Origin: an uncultured Alphaproteobacteria bacterium
GTDB lineage: Bacteria; Pseudomonadota; Alphaproteobacteria; RF32; CAG-239
DNA length: 64,000 nt
Direction: 5' to 3'
NCBI GenBank assembly: GCA_910587405.1
Contig: CAJUKS010000001.1
Coordinates: 124,001-188,000 of the forward strand
Both the position numbers and the translations under genes were made by a program. The notes under the pieces were generated by a model that saw only the letters and a program-made list of their open reading frames with translations, made no database searches and had not been told where the DNA came from. Positions 42,494 through 51,627 of the stretch are shown piece after piece (positions within the stretch are counted from its first letter, which is position 1; every line of letters starts with the position of its first letter).

Positions 42494-44632
42494 ATGTTAA
42501 GACAATATGAATTAGTCGATTTGGTGAAATCTTATGATCCGGACGCCGATGAAGACGCGCTGAACCGTGCTTATGTTTTTGCAATGAAAAAACACGGGGC
42601 GCAGCTTCGGGCGTCCGGCGACCCGTATTATTCTCATCCGGTCGAAGTGGCCGGTATTCTGACCAAGTTTAAGTTGGATTGTTCCTCCGTTATTGCGGGT
42701 TTGCTGCATGACACGGTCGAAGACACCGACACCACGGTTGAAGAAGTGCGCCAGTTGTTCGGCGATCAGGTCGCCTCACTGGTGGACGGTTTGACCAAGT
42801 TGGCGATGATTGAACAAAAATCGACTTATACCAAACAGGCGGAAAATTTTCGCAAATTGCTGCTGGCGATGTCGGAAGATATTCGGGTATTGCTGATTAA
42901 GCTGGCCGACCGGTTGCATAATATGCGCACGCTGCATTTTTTGGCACCGGAAAAAAGAACCCGGATTGCCCGCGAAACGCTGGATATTTATGCGCCGCTG
43001 GCCGAGCGCATCGGTATGCAGGAAGTGAAAAGCGAGTTGGAAGAACTGGCGTTTTGCGAGCTTTACAAAGAAGCTCACGATTCGGTTATCGCCCGTTTGA
43101 ATTTTCTGCGCGAGCAGGGCAGCAATCTGGTGCCGAAGATTATCGAAGCGCTGAAAAAAGACATGGCCGAAAACGGTGTTGTCTGTCAGGTGACCGGTCG
43201 CGAAAAAACGCCGTATTCGATTTGGCGTAAAATGCAGCAGAAAAATGCCTCGTTTGAACAGTTGTCCGACATCATGGCTTTTCGCATTTGCGTCAACGAC
43301 ATTGCCACCTGTTATCAGGCGCTGGGCATCATTCACAGCAAATATCATATGGTGCCGCGGCGGTTTAAGGACTATATCTCGACTCCCAAACCAAACGGTT
43401 ATCAATCGATTCATACCGGCGTGATCGGACCGGCCAACACCCGCATCGAAGTTCAGATCCGCACTTATGAAATGCATGAAATTGCCGAAAAGGGAATTGC
43501 CGCCCACTGGGCTTACAAACAGGGACAAAAGGCAGAAGGCAAAAACTTCCGCTGGATCAGAGAGCTGCTGGAGATTTTGGAACGAGCCTCCAATCCGGAG
43601 GAATTTTTGGAAAACACCAAGCTCGAAATGTATAACGATCAGGTGTTTTGTTTTACTCCGAAAGGCGATTTGATCGGGTTGCCGATTAATTCGACCCCGG
43701 TGGATTTTGCTTATGCTGTCCATTCTTCGGTCGGCGATACCTGTGTCGGCGCCAAAATCAACGGTGAGATCAAGCCGTTGCGGACGGTTTTGCAAAACGG
43801 CGATCAGGTGGAAATTCTCACTTCAAAAGCGCAACATCCGTCCACGGAATGGGAACGTTTTGTGGTGACCGGAAAGGCCAAAGCGGCAATCCGTCGTTAT
43901 GTACGTTCTTCCAAACGTGACCAGTTTATTGTGCTGGGTCAGGAAATTTTGGAAAAAATGTTTAAGAACGAGGGGTTGGAATTTTCGGAAAAAAGCTTAA
44001 CGACGATTATGCCGAACTTTGAGGCGGAATCGGTCAACGACATCTATGCCAAAGTCGGCGAAGGGCTGGTCAGCGGCTGGGACGTGATGAAGGCGGTTTA
44101 TCCGGCTTATAAGCAGTCCAAGCTGGAAAAGGTAGTCAAAGCGATCAAGGTTCCGAGTTTTCAGAAAATCAAAAAGAAAAATGCCGAACCGCTGAAGATT
44201 GAAGGGCTGATCCCGGGAATGGCGATGCATTTTGCCGGTTGCTGTCATCCGCTGCCCGGCGACCGGATTGTCGGAATTGTAACCACCGGTAAAGGTGTGG
44301 CGGTACATACGGTCAATTGCAAGTCGCTGGAGCGTTTTGCCAATGAACCGGAACGCTGGCTTGACATTGCGTGGGGCGAGGGCGCCGAAAACCAGACTCA
44401 TACCGGCCGCCTGAAACTGATTTTGAGCAACGAACCGGGCAGTTTGGGCGAAATTTCCAACCTGATGGCGCGTAACAATGCCAACATTTCCAACCTGAAC
44501 ATTGTCTACCGTACCGTCAGTTACTTTGAAATTATTGTCGATGTGGATATTAAAAATCTGGATCATCTGAATTCGGTGATTGCGGATTTGAAATCGTCAA
44601 AAGTCGTAAGTTATGTGGCAAGGTCGGCCTGA
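42494..44632 (+). CDS. Bifunctional (p)ppGpp synthetase/hydrolase Rsh
   Basis: 712-aa RelA/SpoT homologue. The HD hydrolase domain (about 25-200) has YSHPVEVAGIL and LLHDTVEDTD. The synthetase domain (about 230-360) has RFKDYISTPKPNGYQSIHT. A TGS domain follows (about 390-455, CFTPKGDLIGLPINSTPVDF) and a C-terminal ACT domain (about 640-712). Both catalytic sites look intact, as in the single alphaproteobacterial Rsh. It starts 25 bases after rpoZ and shares its promoter. Confidence 0.96.
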   Translation: MLRQYELVDLVKSYDPDADEDALNRAYVFAMKKHGAQLRASGDPYYSHPVEVAGILTKFKLDCSSVIAGLLHDTVEDTDTTVEEVRQLFGDQVASLVDGLTKLAMIEQKSTYTKQAENFRKLLLAMSEDIRVLLIKLADRLHNMRTLHFLAPEKRTRIARETLDIYAPLAERIGMQEVKSELEELAFCELYKEAHDSVIARLNFLREQGSNLVPKIIEALKKDMAENGVVCQVTGREKTPYSIWRKMQQKNASFEQLSDIMAFRICVNDIATCYQALGIIHSKYHMVPRRFKDYISTPKPNGYQSIHTGVIGPANTRIEVQIRTYEMHEIAEKGIAAHWAYKQGQKAEGKNFRWIRELLEILERASNPEEFLENTKLEMYNDQVFCFTPKGDLIGLPINSTPVDFAYAVHSSVGDTCVGAKINGEIKPLRTVLQNGDQVEILTSKAQHPSTEWERFVVTGKAKAAIRRYVRSSKRDQFIVLGQEILEKMFKNEGLEFSEKSLTTIMPNFEAESVNDIYAKVGEGLVSGWDVMKAVYPAYKQSKLEKVVKAIKVPSFQKIKKKNAEPLKIEGLIPGMAMHFAGCCHPLPGDRIVGIVTTGKGVAVHTVNCKSLERFANEPERWLDIAWGEGAENQTHTGRLKLILSNEPGSLGEISNLMARNNANISNLNIVYRTVSYFEIIVDVDIKNLDHLNSVIADLKSSKVVSYVARSA

Positions 44633-44648
44633 CAGAAGGAGATGAAGT

Positions 44649-45215
44649 TTGTTTAGTCGCAAAAAACCGTTAAACTGGAAGCAAAAACTGAAAGGCTGGT
44701 TTTGGCCGAAGTTGGGCTGGAGACGTTACGGACAATATATCGTGGCAAAACTCAGCCGGCTGGGCGGAACGCCGCGTTCGATTGCTGCCGGGGTTGCCTG
44801 CGGCGTCGCGATTTCTTTTACGCCTTTTGTCGGTTTTCATTTTGTTCTGGCAGCCGTTACCGCCTGGATGGTTCGGGGCAATATTTTGGCCAGCGCGCTG
44901 GGAACGGCGGCGGGTAATCCGTGGACGTTTCCGTTTATCTGGGTTGGCACGCTTTATACCGGCCGGTGGTTTTTGGGCGAGCACGAAACCGGAAAAGTTG
45001 AATTCGCGAGTATTTTTGAAAAAGCCATGCACGCTTTGATGACTTTTGATTTTTCGGCGTTTGCCGGTGATGTGTGGCCGATCATTTTTCCGATGATGGT
45101 CGGATGCGTTCCCTATTATGTTGTTGCCTGGATCGTGACCTATTATGTGTTTAAAAAAGCGCTGGAGGGGATTAACCGGGCCAAACGCAATAAAAAAAGT
45201 ATCAATAAGGTGTAA
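44649..45215 (+). CDS. DUF2062 family inner-membrane protein
   Basis: 188-aa protein with the DUF2062 pattern GTPRSIAAGVACGVAISFTP and GNPWTFPFIWVGTLYTGRWF, and two to three hydrophobic helices. The function of the family is unknown. The TTG at 44649 is chosen because GGAG lies seven bases upstream; the nearby ATG at 44643 is out of frame. It sits between rsh and acpS where some alphaproteobacteria carry pdxJ. The last codons are two bases before acpS, suggesting one transcript. Confidence 0.85.
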   Translation: MFSRKKPLNWKQKLKGWFWPKLGWRRYGQYIVAKLSRLGGTPRSIAAGVACGVAISFTPFVGFHFVLAAVTAWMVRGNILASALGTAAGNPWTFPFIWVGTLYTGRWFLGEHETGKVEFASIFEKAMHALMTFDFSAFAGDVWPIIFPMMVGCVPYYVVAWIVTYYVFKKALEGINRAKRNKKSINKV

Positions 45216-45216
45216 A

Positions 45217-45612
45217 ATGATTATCGGGTTGGGCAGCGACATTTGTAATATCAAACGGATTGAACAGGCATACGCAAAGTTCGGCGAACGTTTTCTGCAA
45301 CGATGTTTCGGCAAACAGGAGCAACAGGAACTCGAGCTTTTGCGCGACCGGCCGCAGCGCTTTGCCGCATCGCTGGCCAAACGCTTTGCCGCCAAAGAAG
45401 GATTTGTGAAAGCGATGGGAACCGGTTTTGCTCACGGCGTGGCGTGGTCGGAAATCGAAATTGTCCATCATGCGAGCGGACGGCCGATGTTTCATATTTC
45501 GGGGAAGGCTGAAGAAATTTTGAAAAAAATTATTCCCGCATCCCGTTTGTGGGTGAGTCTCAGCGACGATTATCCGTTGGCTCAGGCAGTGGTGGTGATT
45601 GAAAGTTGTTAG
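45217..45612 (+). CDS. acpS: Holo-[acyl-carrier-protein] synthase
   Basis: Transfers 4'-phosphopantetheine from CoA to acyl carrier protein; 131 aa. It has MIIGLGSDICNIKRIEQ with the metal-binding Asp and AKRFAAKEGFVKAMGTG with the catalytic Glu and Lys. The ATG at 45217 immediately follows the DUF2062 stop. First of the acpS-lepB-rnc-era run. Confidence 0.94.
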   Translation: MIIGLGSDICNIKRIEQAYAKFGERFLQRCFGKQEQQELELLRDRPQRFAASLAKRFAAKEGFVKAMGTGFAHGVAWSEIEIVHHASGRPMFHISGKAEEILKKIIPASRLWVSLSDDYPLAQAVVVIESC

Positions 45613-45675
45613 CTTTTGGTTGATAAAATAAAAATAAAGATTAGTATGTCAAAAAACGCAGGAGAAAGAGGAATT

Positions 45676-46407
45676 ATGGAAAAAGAAGAAAATATGTCGG
45701 AAACGATTAAGACGATTATTTATGCAATTGTTATTGCCGTTTTAATCCGCAGTTTTTTGTTTGAGCCGTTCAAAATACCGTCAGGATCGATGTATCCCAA
45801 CTTGTATGTGGGCGATTTTTTGTTTGTTTCCAAATACACCTACGGTTACTCCAAACATTCCTTTCCTTTCAGCCTGCCGTTGTTTGAAGGGCGGATTTGG
45901 AGTGAAGAACCGCGGCAGGGAGATGTGGTGGTGTTTAAGTTCCCGAAAGACAACCGTACCGATTTTATTAAAAGAATTATCGGTTTGCCGGGAGACAAAA
46001 TCAAACTGGAAGAGGGCAGATTGTATGTAAACGGTAAAATGCTGGAACGGACGGAAGGCGAAAATTTTGTTTTGCGCAATCCTTTCGGGCATGCCGAACG
46101 ATATCATCAATATGAAGAAACGCTGCCCAACGGCGTAAAGCATACCATTTTGGAAATTTCCGACAGCGAGCGTGAAGACAATTTTCCCGAAGTGACGGTC
46201 CCGGACGGCAATTTCTTTGTGATGGGTGACAACCGTGACCGTTCGGATGACAGCCGGGTAAACGTCGGTTTTGTTCCGGCAGAGAATTTGGTCGGCAAAG
46301 CGCGTTTTCTTTTCTTTTCTTATGATCCCAACGAAGGCGCCTGGTATAAGCCCTGGACCTGGGCCAAAAAGATCAGATGGCGGCGCCTGTTTAGCAAAAT
46401 CAATTAA
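45676..46407 (+). CDS. lepB: Signal peptidase I
   Basis: Membrane protease removing signal peptides; 243 aa. One N-terminal transmembrane helix (TIIYAIVIAVLIRSFLF) precedes the catalytic Ser in KIPSGSMYPNL. The catalytic Lys follows in FIKRIIGLPGD, and the box FVMGDNRDRSDDSR is typical. The ATG at 45676 follows AGAGGAATT. An earlier frame opening at 45616 would add an unneeded leader. It serves the many exported proteins in this window. Confidence 0.93.
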   Translation: MEKEENMSETIKTIIYAIVIAVLIRSFLFEPFKIPSGSMYPNLYVGDFLFVSKYTYGYSKHSFPFSLPLFEGRIWSEEPRQGDVVVFKFPKDNRTDFIKRIIGLPGDKIKLEEGRLYVNGKMLERTEGENFVLRNPFGHAERYHQYEETLPNGVKHTILEISDSEREDNFPEVTVPDGNFFVMGDNRDRSDDSRVNVGFVPAENLVGKARFLFFSYDPNEGAWYKPWTWAKKIRWRRLFSKIN

Positions 46408-46434
46408 TTTGCGCCTTAACGGCCGGAGAAAAAA

Positions 46435-47100
46435 ATGAGAGAGTTGGAAGCAAGTCTGCACTACAATTTCAAGAATCCGCATTTGCTGCATCAGGCATTG
46501 ACGCATACCAGCAAAACCGGAAAATTGTCAGAAAATTACGAACGTCTGGAGTTTTTGGGAGACCGTGTGCTTGGCGTTTCGGTTGCGGAGATGGTTTATA
46601 AGGTTTTTCCGGACGAGCCGGAAGGAAACCTTTCGCAGCGTTTTATGGCGCTGGTTTGCAAAGAAACCGTAGCCGAAATGGCGCTTAAGCTGGGGCTGGA
46701 TCGTTATATAATGGCGGAAAGCATTGATGTACGCCATAACGACAACGTGTTGTGTGACGTTTGTGAGGCCGTGATCGGCGCTCTGTATCTGGACGGCGGT
46801 TGCGAAACGGCGATTCATTTTGTGCAGCAGCACTGGCGGCCGTTGGTGGACACCCATACCCGGCCGCCCAAAGACGCCAAGACGCAGCTTCAGGAAGCGG
46901 CTCATGAAAAAGGATTGAGCGCGCCGCGGTATGTGGAGATCAGTCGAGAAGGGGCCGAACATAATCCGGTTTTTCATATGCAGGTTGAAATAGACGGCAT
47001 TGAACCGCAATCAGGCAGCGGCCGGAACAAAAAGATGGCGGAACAAAACGCGGCGGAAAAGATGCTGGCATTGTTGGGAGTGGAACATGGAAACAAATAA
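46435..47100 (+). CDS. rnc: Ribonuclease III
   Basis: Double-strand-specific endoribonuclease of 221 aa acting on rRNA precursors. The signature is YERLEFLGDRVLGVSVAEMV. The second acidic cluster is CEAVIGALYLDGG. A C-terminal dsRNA-binding domain (about 150-221) contains GRNKKMAEQNAAEKMLALLG. A GGAG site precedes the ATG. The end overlaps the era start by 14 bases. Confidence 0.96.
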   Translation: MRELEASLHYNFKNPHLLHQALTHTSKTGKLSENYERLEFLGDRVLGVSVAEMVYKVFPDEPEGNLSQRFMALVCKETVAEMALKLGLDRYIMAESIDVRHNDNVLCDVCEAVIGALYLDGGCETAIHFVQQHWRPLVDTHTRPPKDAKTQLQEAAHEKGLSAPRYVEISREGAEHNPVFHMQVEIDGIEPQSGSGRNKKMAEQNAAEKMLALLGVEHGNK

Positions 47101-47998
47101 CGACCGGCCGAGCCGTTGCGGATTTGTCAGTCTGATCGGGGCGCCGAATGCCGGAAAATCGACCGTTACCAACAATTTTGTCGGTTCCAAAGTGTCAATT
47201 GTGTCTCCTAAGGCACAAACTACCCGAATTTTGGTCAAGGGAATCGGCATTTATGATAATACGCAGATTATTTTCCTTGATACGCCGGGGATCTTTAAGC
47301 CAAAACGCCGTTTTGACCGCTCGATGGTCGCGTCGGCCTGGAGCGGTGCCGCAGACGGTGATATCCTCGTGTTGGTCGTGGATGCCAAACGCGGTTTTGA
47401 CAACGAGACCCGCGCGATTATAGACGAGCTCAATCAACAAAACCGTGCAGCGGTTTTGCTGCTGAATAAGATTGATCTGATCGCCAAAGAAAAGTTGCTG
47501 CCGTTGGCAGCGGCGTTGAACGCTTACGGCAATTTCAGCGAAACGTTTATGGTCTCGGCGGCCACCGGCGAACATATCGATGACTTCTACCGTTATCTGG
47601 CCGATCATCTGCCGGAATCGCCTTGGTACTATCCCGAAGAGCATATGTCGGATTTGCCGCTTCGTTTGCTGGCGGCGGAAATTGTGCGGGAAAAACTCTT
47701 TTTGTACCTGCAGGAAGAACTTCCTTATTCGCTTACCGTAGAACCCGAACTGTGGGAACGGCGTTCTGACAATTCGATCCGCGCCGAAATGACGATTTTT
47801 GTTGAACGCGAAGGGCAAAAGAAAATTATTGTCGGCCGCGGCGGTGAAATGATCAAAAAGATCGGACAAACGGCCCGGCTGGAATTGGAAGAACTGCTGG
47901 AAGAGCGTATTCATCTCTTTTTGTTTATCAAAGTGCGCGAGAATTGGAGTGAGGATCCGGCCCGTTATCAGGATTGGGGACTGGTTTATAACGTTTGA
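47087..47998 (+). CDS. era: GTPase Era
   Basis: Ribosome-assembly GTPase of 303 aa that binds 16S rRNA. G1 is GAPNAGKST (18-26), followed by TTRILVKG (G2 region), DTPGIF (G3) and NKID (G4). A C-terminal KH domain has VGRGGEMIKKIGQTAR. The ATG at 47087 overlaps the rnc end. recO, often next, is not present; the next gene begins a polysaccharide operon after a 214-base gap. Confidence 0.96.
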   Translation: METNNDRPSRCGFVSLIGAPNAGKSTVTNNFVGSKVSIVSPKAQTTRILVKGIGIYDNTQIIFLDTPGIFKPKRRFDRSMVASAWSGAADGDILVLVVDAKRGFDNETRAIIDELNQQNRAAVLLLNKIDLIAKEKLLPLAAALNAYGNFSETFMVSAATGEHIDDFYRYLADHLPESPWYYPEEHMSDLPLRLLAAEIVREKLFLYLQEELPYSLTVEPELWERRSDNSIRAEMTIFVEREGQKKIIVGRGGEMIKKIGQTARLELEELLEERIHLFLFIKVRENWSEDPARYQDWGLVYNV

Positions 47999-48212
47999 GA
48001 GACAGCGGAACGGCGCAAGGTGCGGCTTTTTTTAGTTTTGTAATCTGGACTTGTTTTTGCCTGCGTGTTACTACGGTCAGAGCCGTAAAAGTCTCGCTTT
48101 TTTTTAAAAGGTATAACCTGTATAAATCGCTTGAATTTTAGGCAAATTTGGTGTAGCAACAAAGAGAACCTTTTATGTTATATTTAACCTGGCAATCCGG
48201 CGAGTTGACATT

Positions 48213-49397
48213 ATGTTAATATCTGACTTAAAGCAGAAAATGTTTTCTGTAGAAACCACTCCCGTTAAGACGCATAAAGTGGTGAAGATTTTCGGCGTAA
48301 AATTGAAAATCCGCTGCGACGGCAACCGCAAGGCGTGTAACCAACTGATTGCCGATATCCGTAAAAACTGTGTGCTGATTGTTGAAACCAACAACTGTCA
48401 TTATGAGGTCATTCCAGGTTTTGCCAAATATTTTACCGAGTTGGGCTATAATGTTGATATTGCCGTTTGCGGTGACGAACGGCTGGATTTTTTGAGCGAC
48501 GCACTGAGAAGCGTCAGAGTTTACAATTTGGGTGAGAAAGATATCGAACGGCTGCTGAGTGCGGCCGCCATTTGTAAATACCGCTATGTCGTGTTTAATT
48601 CGGCGATTAAATATGTGGGCGGCGGCGCGGCGAATGCGCCGGAAATGCCGCTTGTAACCGACTATTACAAAAACATTGCCACCGATAAGTCAAAAATGAT
48701 TTTTATACAGCATCATATGGAAAGACAGGGCATCAACCGTAACCAGATCGCGTTGGTTGATTTGCACAATTCGTATTCGTCCCGTTTTTATGTCGTTAAT
48801 CCCCATTATTTCGGAAAAGTCAAGATCACGCCCAAAAACAAAGACATTACCAAATTTATCGTCGTGGGCGGAATTTCGTCATGGCGTAAAAATTATGATC
48901 TGTTGATTGCGTCGGTGCGTCGCCTGGCAAAACTGACCGACAAATTTAAAGTGATTGTCGTCGGTGCCGGACAAAAGTTGCAAATTGACGAGGACGTGGC
49001 AAAATATTTTGATATCAGAGGGCGTTTGCCGTATCGGGAAATGTTTGCCGCCATGGAAGAAGCCGACTTTTTTCTGTGTCTGCTGGACCCGGAAAATCCG
49101 GATCATGACCGCTATGTTTCGATGGGTACCAGCGGAAGCTTCCAACTGATTTACGGTTTTGCCAAACTCTGTCTTATTCAGTCTAAGTTTGCGGCCGCTT
49201 ACGAATTTAATCATACCAACAGTCTGGTATATGAAAACAATGCGGACCTGGTGCCTTTGATGCAGCAGGCCATTGAAATGGACGGGGCCGTTTACGCGCG
49301 GTTGCAGTCCGAATTGAAGAACAAAGCCAAAAATATCCGGGAGCGGTCTTTGAGAAATCTGAAACTGTTGCTGGAAACGATTGACTCTGTCCGATAA
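48213..49397 (+). CDS. GT4-like glycosyltransferase A of the polysaccharide operon
   Basis: 394-aa GT-B fold protein. A short N-terminal extension with KTHKVVKIFGVKLKIR precedes a Rossmann-like domain (CVLIVETNNCHYEVIPGFAK, FTELGYNVDIAV). The C-terminal donor half has FIVVGGISSWRKNYDLLIAS and IRGRLPYREMFAAMEEADFF, typical of GT4 sugar-nucleotide sites. About 50% of positions match the next gene's product, so the two arose by duplication. First gene of a five-gene operon. Donor and acceptor are unknown. Confidence 0.78.
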   Translation: MLISDLKQKMFSVETTPVKTHKVVKIFGVKLKIRCDGNRKACNQLIADIRKNCVLIVETNNCHYEVIPGFAKYFTELGYNVDIAVCGDERLDFLSDALRSVRVYNLGEKDIERLLSAAAICKYRYVVFNSAIKYVGGGAANAPEMPLVTDYYKNIATDKSKMIFIQHHMERQGINRNQIALVDLHNSYSSRFYVVNPHYFGKVKITPKNKDITKFIVVGGISSWRKNYDLLIASVRRLAKLTDKFKVIVVGAGQKLQIDEDVAKYFDIRGRLPYREMFAAMEEADFFLCLLDPENPDHDRYVSMGTSGSFQLIYGFAKLCLIQSKFAAAYEFNHTNSLVYENNADLVPLMQQAIEMDGAVYARLQSELKNKAKNIRERSLRNLKLLLETIDSVR

Positions 49398-49431
49398 CCG
49401 GGGTATGCAGTTGTCAGAAGGAAAACAGAAA

Positions 49432-50640
49432 ATGGGAAAGTCAAATTTTTTAAAACAAATTTTTTCAGTCAAGAACTCGCCGCGCAAAACACATAAGATC
49501 ATTACAATTGCCGGGGTTAAAATTCAGGTGCGTTATAATCGGCATAAAAAGAAAATTGCCGACTTTATGCGTCTTTTTAAATCGGTGCGGGCGAACAGCG
49601 TTCTGATCGTGGAACCGAACGACTGCCATTATGAAGTTATTCCGGGATATGCCAAATATCTTACCGAGCTGGGATATAATGTCGACATTTTTGTTTGCAA
49701 TGCGTCGCAGCTCGATTTTCTGACCGACGCACTCAACAAGGTAAGGGTATATTCTTTCGGTGAGGTGCCGTTTGAACTGCTGATGGAAACCCATTCGGTG
49801 GTCAAAAACTATAAATATATTTTATTTAACTCGTCGTTGATTTATTTTCCCGGTGTGCGGCGCGATACGCCGAAAATGGTACCGGTTGCCGATTATTTGA
49901 AACATGTGGCCTTTGACCGCGAGCGGATTTTGTTTGTTCAGCATCATTTGGAACAGGGCGGAATGAACGAAAATCTGATTGCGCTGGCCGACCTGCACAA
50001 TCAATATTCGAAAAAGTATACGATGGTCAATTCGCAATATTTCGGCGATATTGAAATTACGCCCAAAAACGAAGGCGTAACAAGATTTATTGTGGTCGGA
50101 AACATCAGCCCCTGGCGTAAAAATCACTCCTTATTGATTGATGCGGTGAAAAATCTCAAAAAAGTACGGCAGGATTTTAAAGTGGTGTTGGTCGGATCCG
50201 GCAAACTGGACAACATTGATGACGAAATTGCCCCGTATATAGAACTTTGCGGACGGCTTTCTTATCCGGATATGTTTAGGGAAATGGAAAAGGCCGATTT
50301 CTTTTTGTGTCTGTTTGACCCCGAAAATCCGGATCATCATCGTTATGTTTCGGTCGGTACCAGCGGCAGTTTTCAGTTGATTTACGCTTTTGCCAAACCC
50401 TGCATCATTCATTCCGAGTTTGCCAAGGTTTATGAGTTTAATTGGGACAACAGTTTGGTTTATGACCATAACGGCGATTTGGGTGCCGCGATGGAAAAAG
50501 CGGCAGCGATGGACGGCGCCGCCTATCGCCGTATGCAGGAAAAAGTAATGAAGAAAGCGGAGAACATCCGCCGGTTGTCGTTGAATAATCTGAAAGAATT
50601 GTTGAAGCTGATTGATGAGAAAACAACTAAAAAAGACTAA
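49432..50640 (+). CDS. GT4-like glycosyltransferase B of the polysaccharide operon
   Basis: 402-aa paralogue of the preceding protein. Matching segments are VLIVEPNDCHYEVIPGYAKY, IVVGNISPWRKNHSLLIDAV and GTSGSFQLIYAFAKPCIIHS. It carries the same N-terminal motif (KTHKIITIAGVKIQVR). The ATG at 49432 has AGAAGGAAA upstream; starts at 49381 and 49405 lack support. It begins 34 bases after its paralogue. Duplicate transferases of this type often add two different linkages of one repeat unit. Confidence 0.78.
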   Translation: MGKSNFLKQIFSVKNSPRKTHKIITIAGVKIQVRYNRHKKKIADFMRLFKSVRANSVLIVEPNDCHYEVIPGYAKYLTELGYNVDIFVCNASQLDFLTDALNKVRVYSFGEVPFELLMETHSVVKNYKYILFNSSLIYFPGVRRDTPKMVPVADYLKHVAFDRERILFVQHHLEQGGMNENLIALADLHNQYSKKYTMVNSQYFGDIEITPKNEGVTRFIVVGNISPWRKNHSLLIDAVKNLKKVRQDFKVVLVGSGKLDNIDDEIAPYIELCGRLSYPDMFREMEKADFFLCLFDPENPDHHRYVSVGTSGSFQLIYAFAKPCIIHSEFAKVYEFNWDNSLVYDHNGDLGAAMEKAAAMDGAAYRRMQEKVMKKAENIRRLSLNNLKELLKLIDEKTTKKD

Positions 50641-50652
50641 GGATACAAATAA

Positions 50653-51612
50653 ATGGAAGAACTAGCCAAGAATGTCATAACGGTCATAATTCCGGCTTAC
50701 AACGCAGCGCCGTACTTAAATAAATGTTTAGATTCTGTCTTGAATCAAACTTATCGAAAACTGGAGGTTATTGTTATAAACGACTGTTCTACCGACGAGA
50801 CGGCAGAAATTGCGGCAGCCGTTGACGATCCGCGGCTGCGGGTGATCAACCTGCCGGAAAATCACGGACAAAGTTATGTCCGCAATTTGGGAATCCGCGA
50901 AGCCGGCGGCGAATTTATCGCTTTTATCGATGCCGATGATTTTATTGATGAAAAGTATTATAAAACTCTTCTCCGAAAATCGGTATCGAGCCGGGCTGAC
51001 ATTACGATGGCGGAGACGAAACTGGTTTATTTGGACGGACGTGTTTCCCAAACCCGCAATACTCCCAAAGAGTGCAGTTCCTTTTTTAACAAGTTTGCGC
51101 TGCTTCCGCACGGAGGTGCCTGTGACAAATTGTTCCGCACTGCTTTTTTGCGCAAAAACGAGTTGTATTTTCCCGAGAATTATATTTGGGAAGACAATCT
51201 TTTTAATCTGAAGGCGGTTTACTATGCCAACAAACTGGCAACCGTTTCGGGACATTTTTACAATTATATCAAAAACAGCAATTCGACCACCCGTTCGGTG
51301 TTGAAAAAACAGAAACGCTGCAACGATTGTGTTTATATCGTCGGTGAGATGATGAATTTTATGAATGAGAAAAAATTCAGACAGATCGAAAAAGATTTGG
51401 TGATCAATTTTATTCTTACCCATATGGTAACGCCCGAGGTGCGCGAAGATCCCGAAACAACCGCAAAACTTCGGGAAATCCTCGGACGGTTGGAGAAGAT
51501 CAAAGTTGCCAAAAAACATATGTTTCATTTTTCGTTAAGAAAAAAGCAATTTTCCTTTTTGGGAAAAGATCTGTGGGACGGCAATGCTGCCAAAGACCAA
51601 GACAATAACTAA
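50653..51612 (+). CDS. Family 2 glycosyltransferase C of the polysaccharide operon
   Basis: 319-aa GT-A transferase. It has VITVIIPAYNAAPYLNKCLD, INDCSTDETAE and the DxD-type IDADDFIDEKYYK. PHGGACDKLFRTAFLRKNEL and IWEDNLFNLKAVYY resemble the transferase at 16421-17296. No membrane helix is visible. It is third in the operon, 12 bases after the previous stop. Confidence 0.84.
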   Translation: MEELAKNVITVIIPAYNAAPYLNKCLDSVLNQTYRKLEVIVINDCSTDETAEIAAAVDDPRLRVINLPENHGQSYVRNLGIREAGGEFIAFIDADDFIDEKYYKTLLRKSVSSRADITMAETKLVYLDGRVSQTRNTPKECSSFFNKFALLPHGGACDKLFRTAFLRKNELYFPENYIWEDNLFNLKAVYYANKLATVSGHFYNYIKNSNSTTRSVLKKQKRCNDCVYIVGEMMNFMNEKKFRQIEKDLVINFILTHMVTPEVREDPETTAKLREILGRLEKIKVAKKHMFHFSLRKKQFSFLGKDLWDGNAAKDQDNN

Positions 51613-51627
51613 AATAAGGGATATTTT

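Noticed and set aside
47999..48212. Possible terminator after era
   Set aside because: GC-rich bases before a T run near 48027 do not form a convincing stem, so no terminator is reported.
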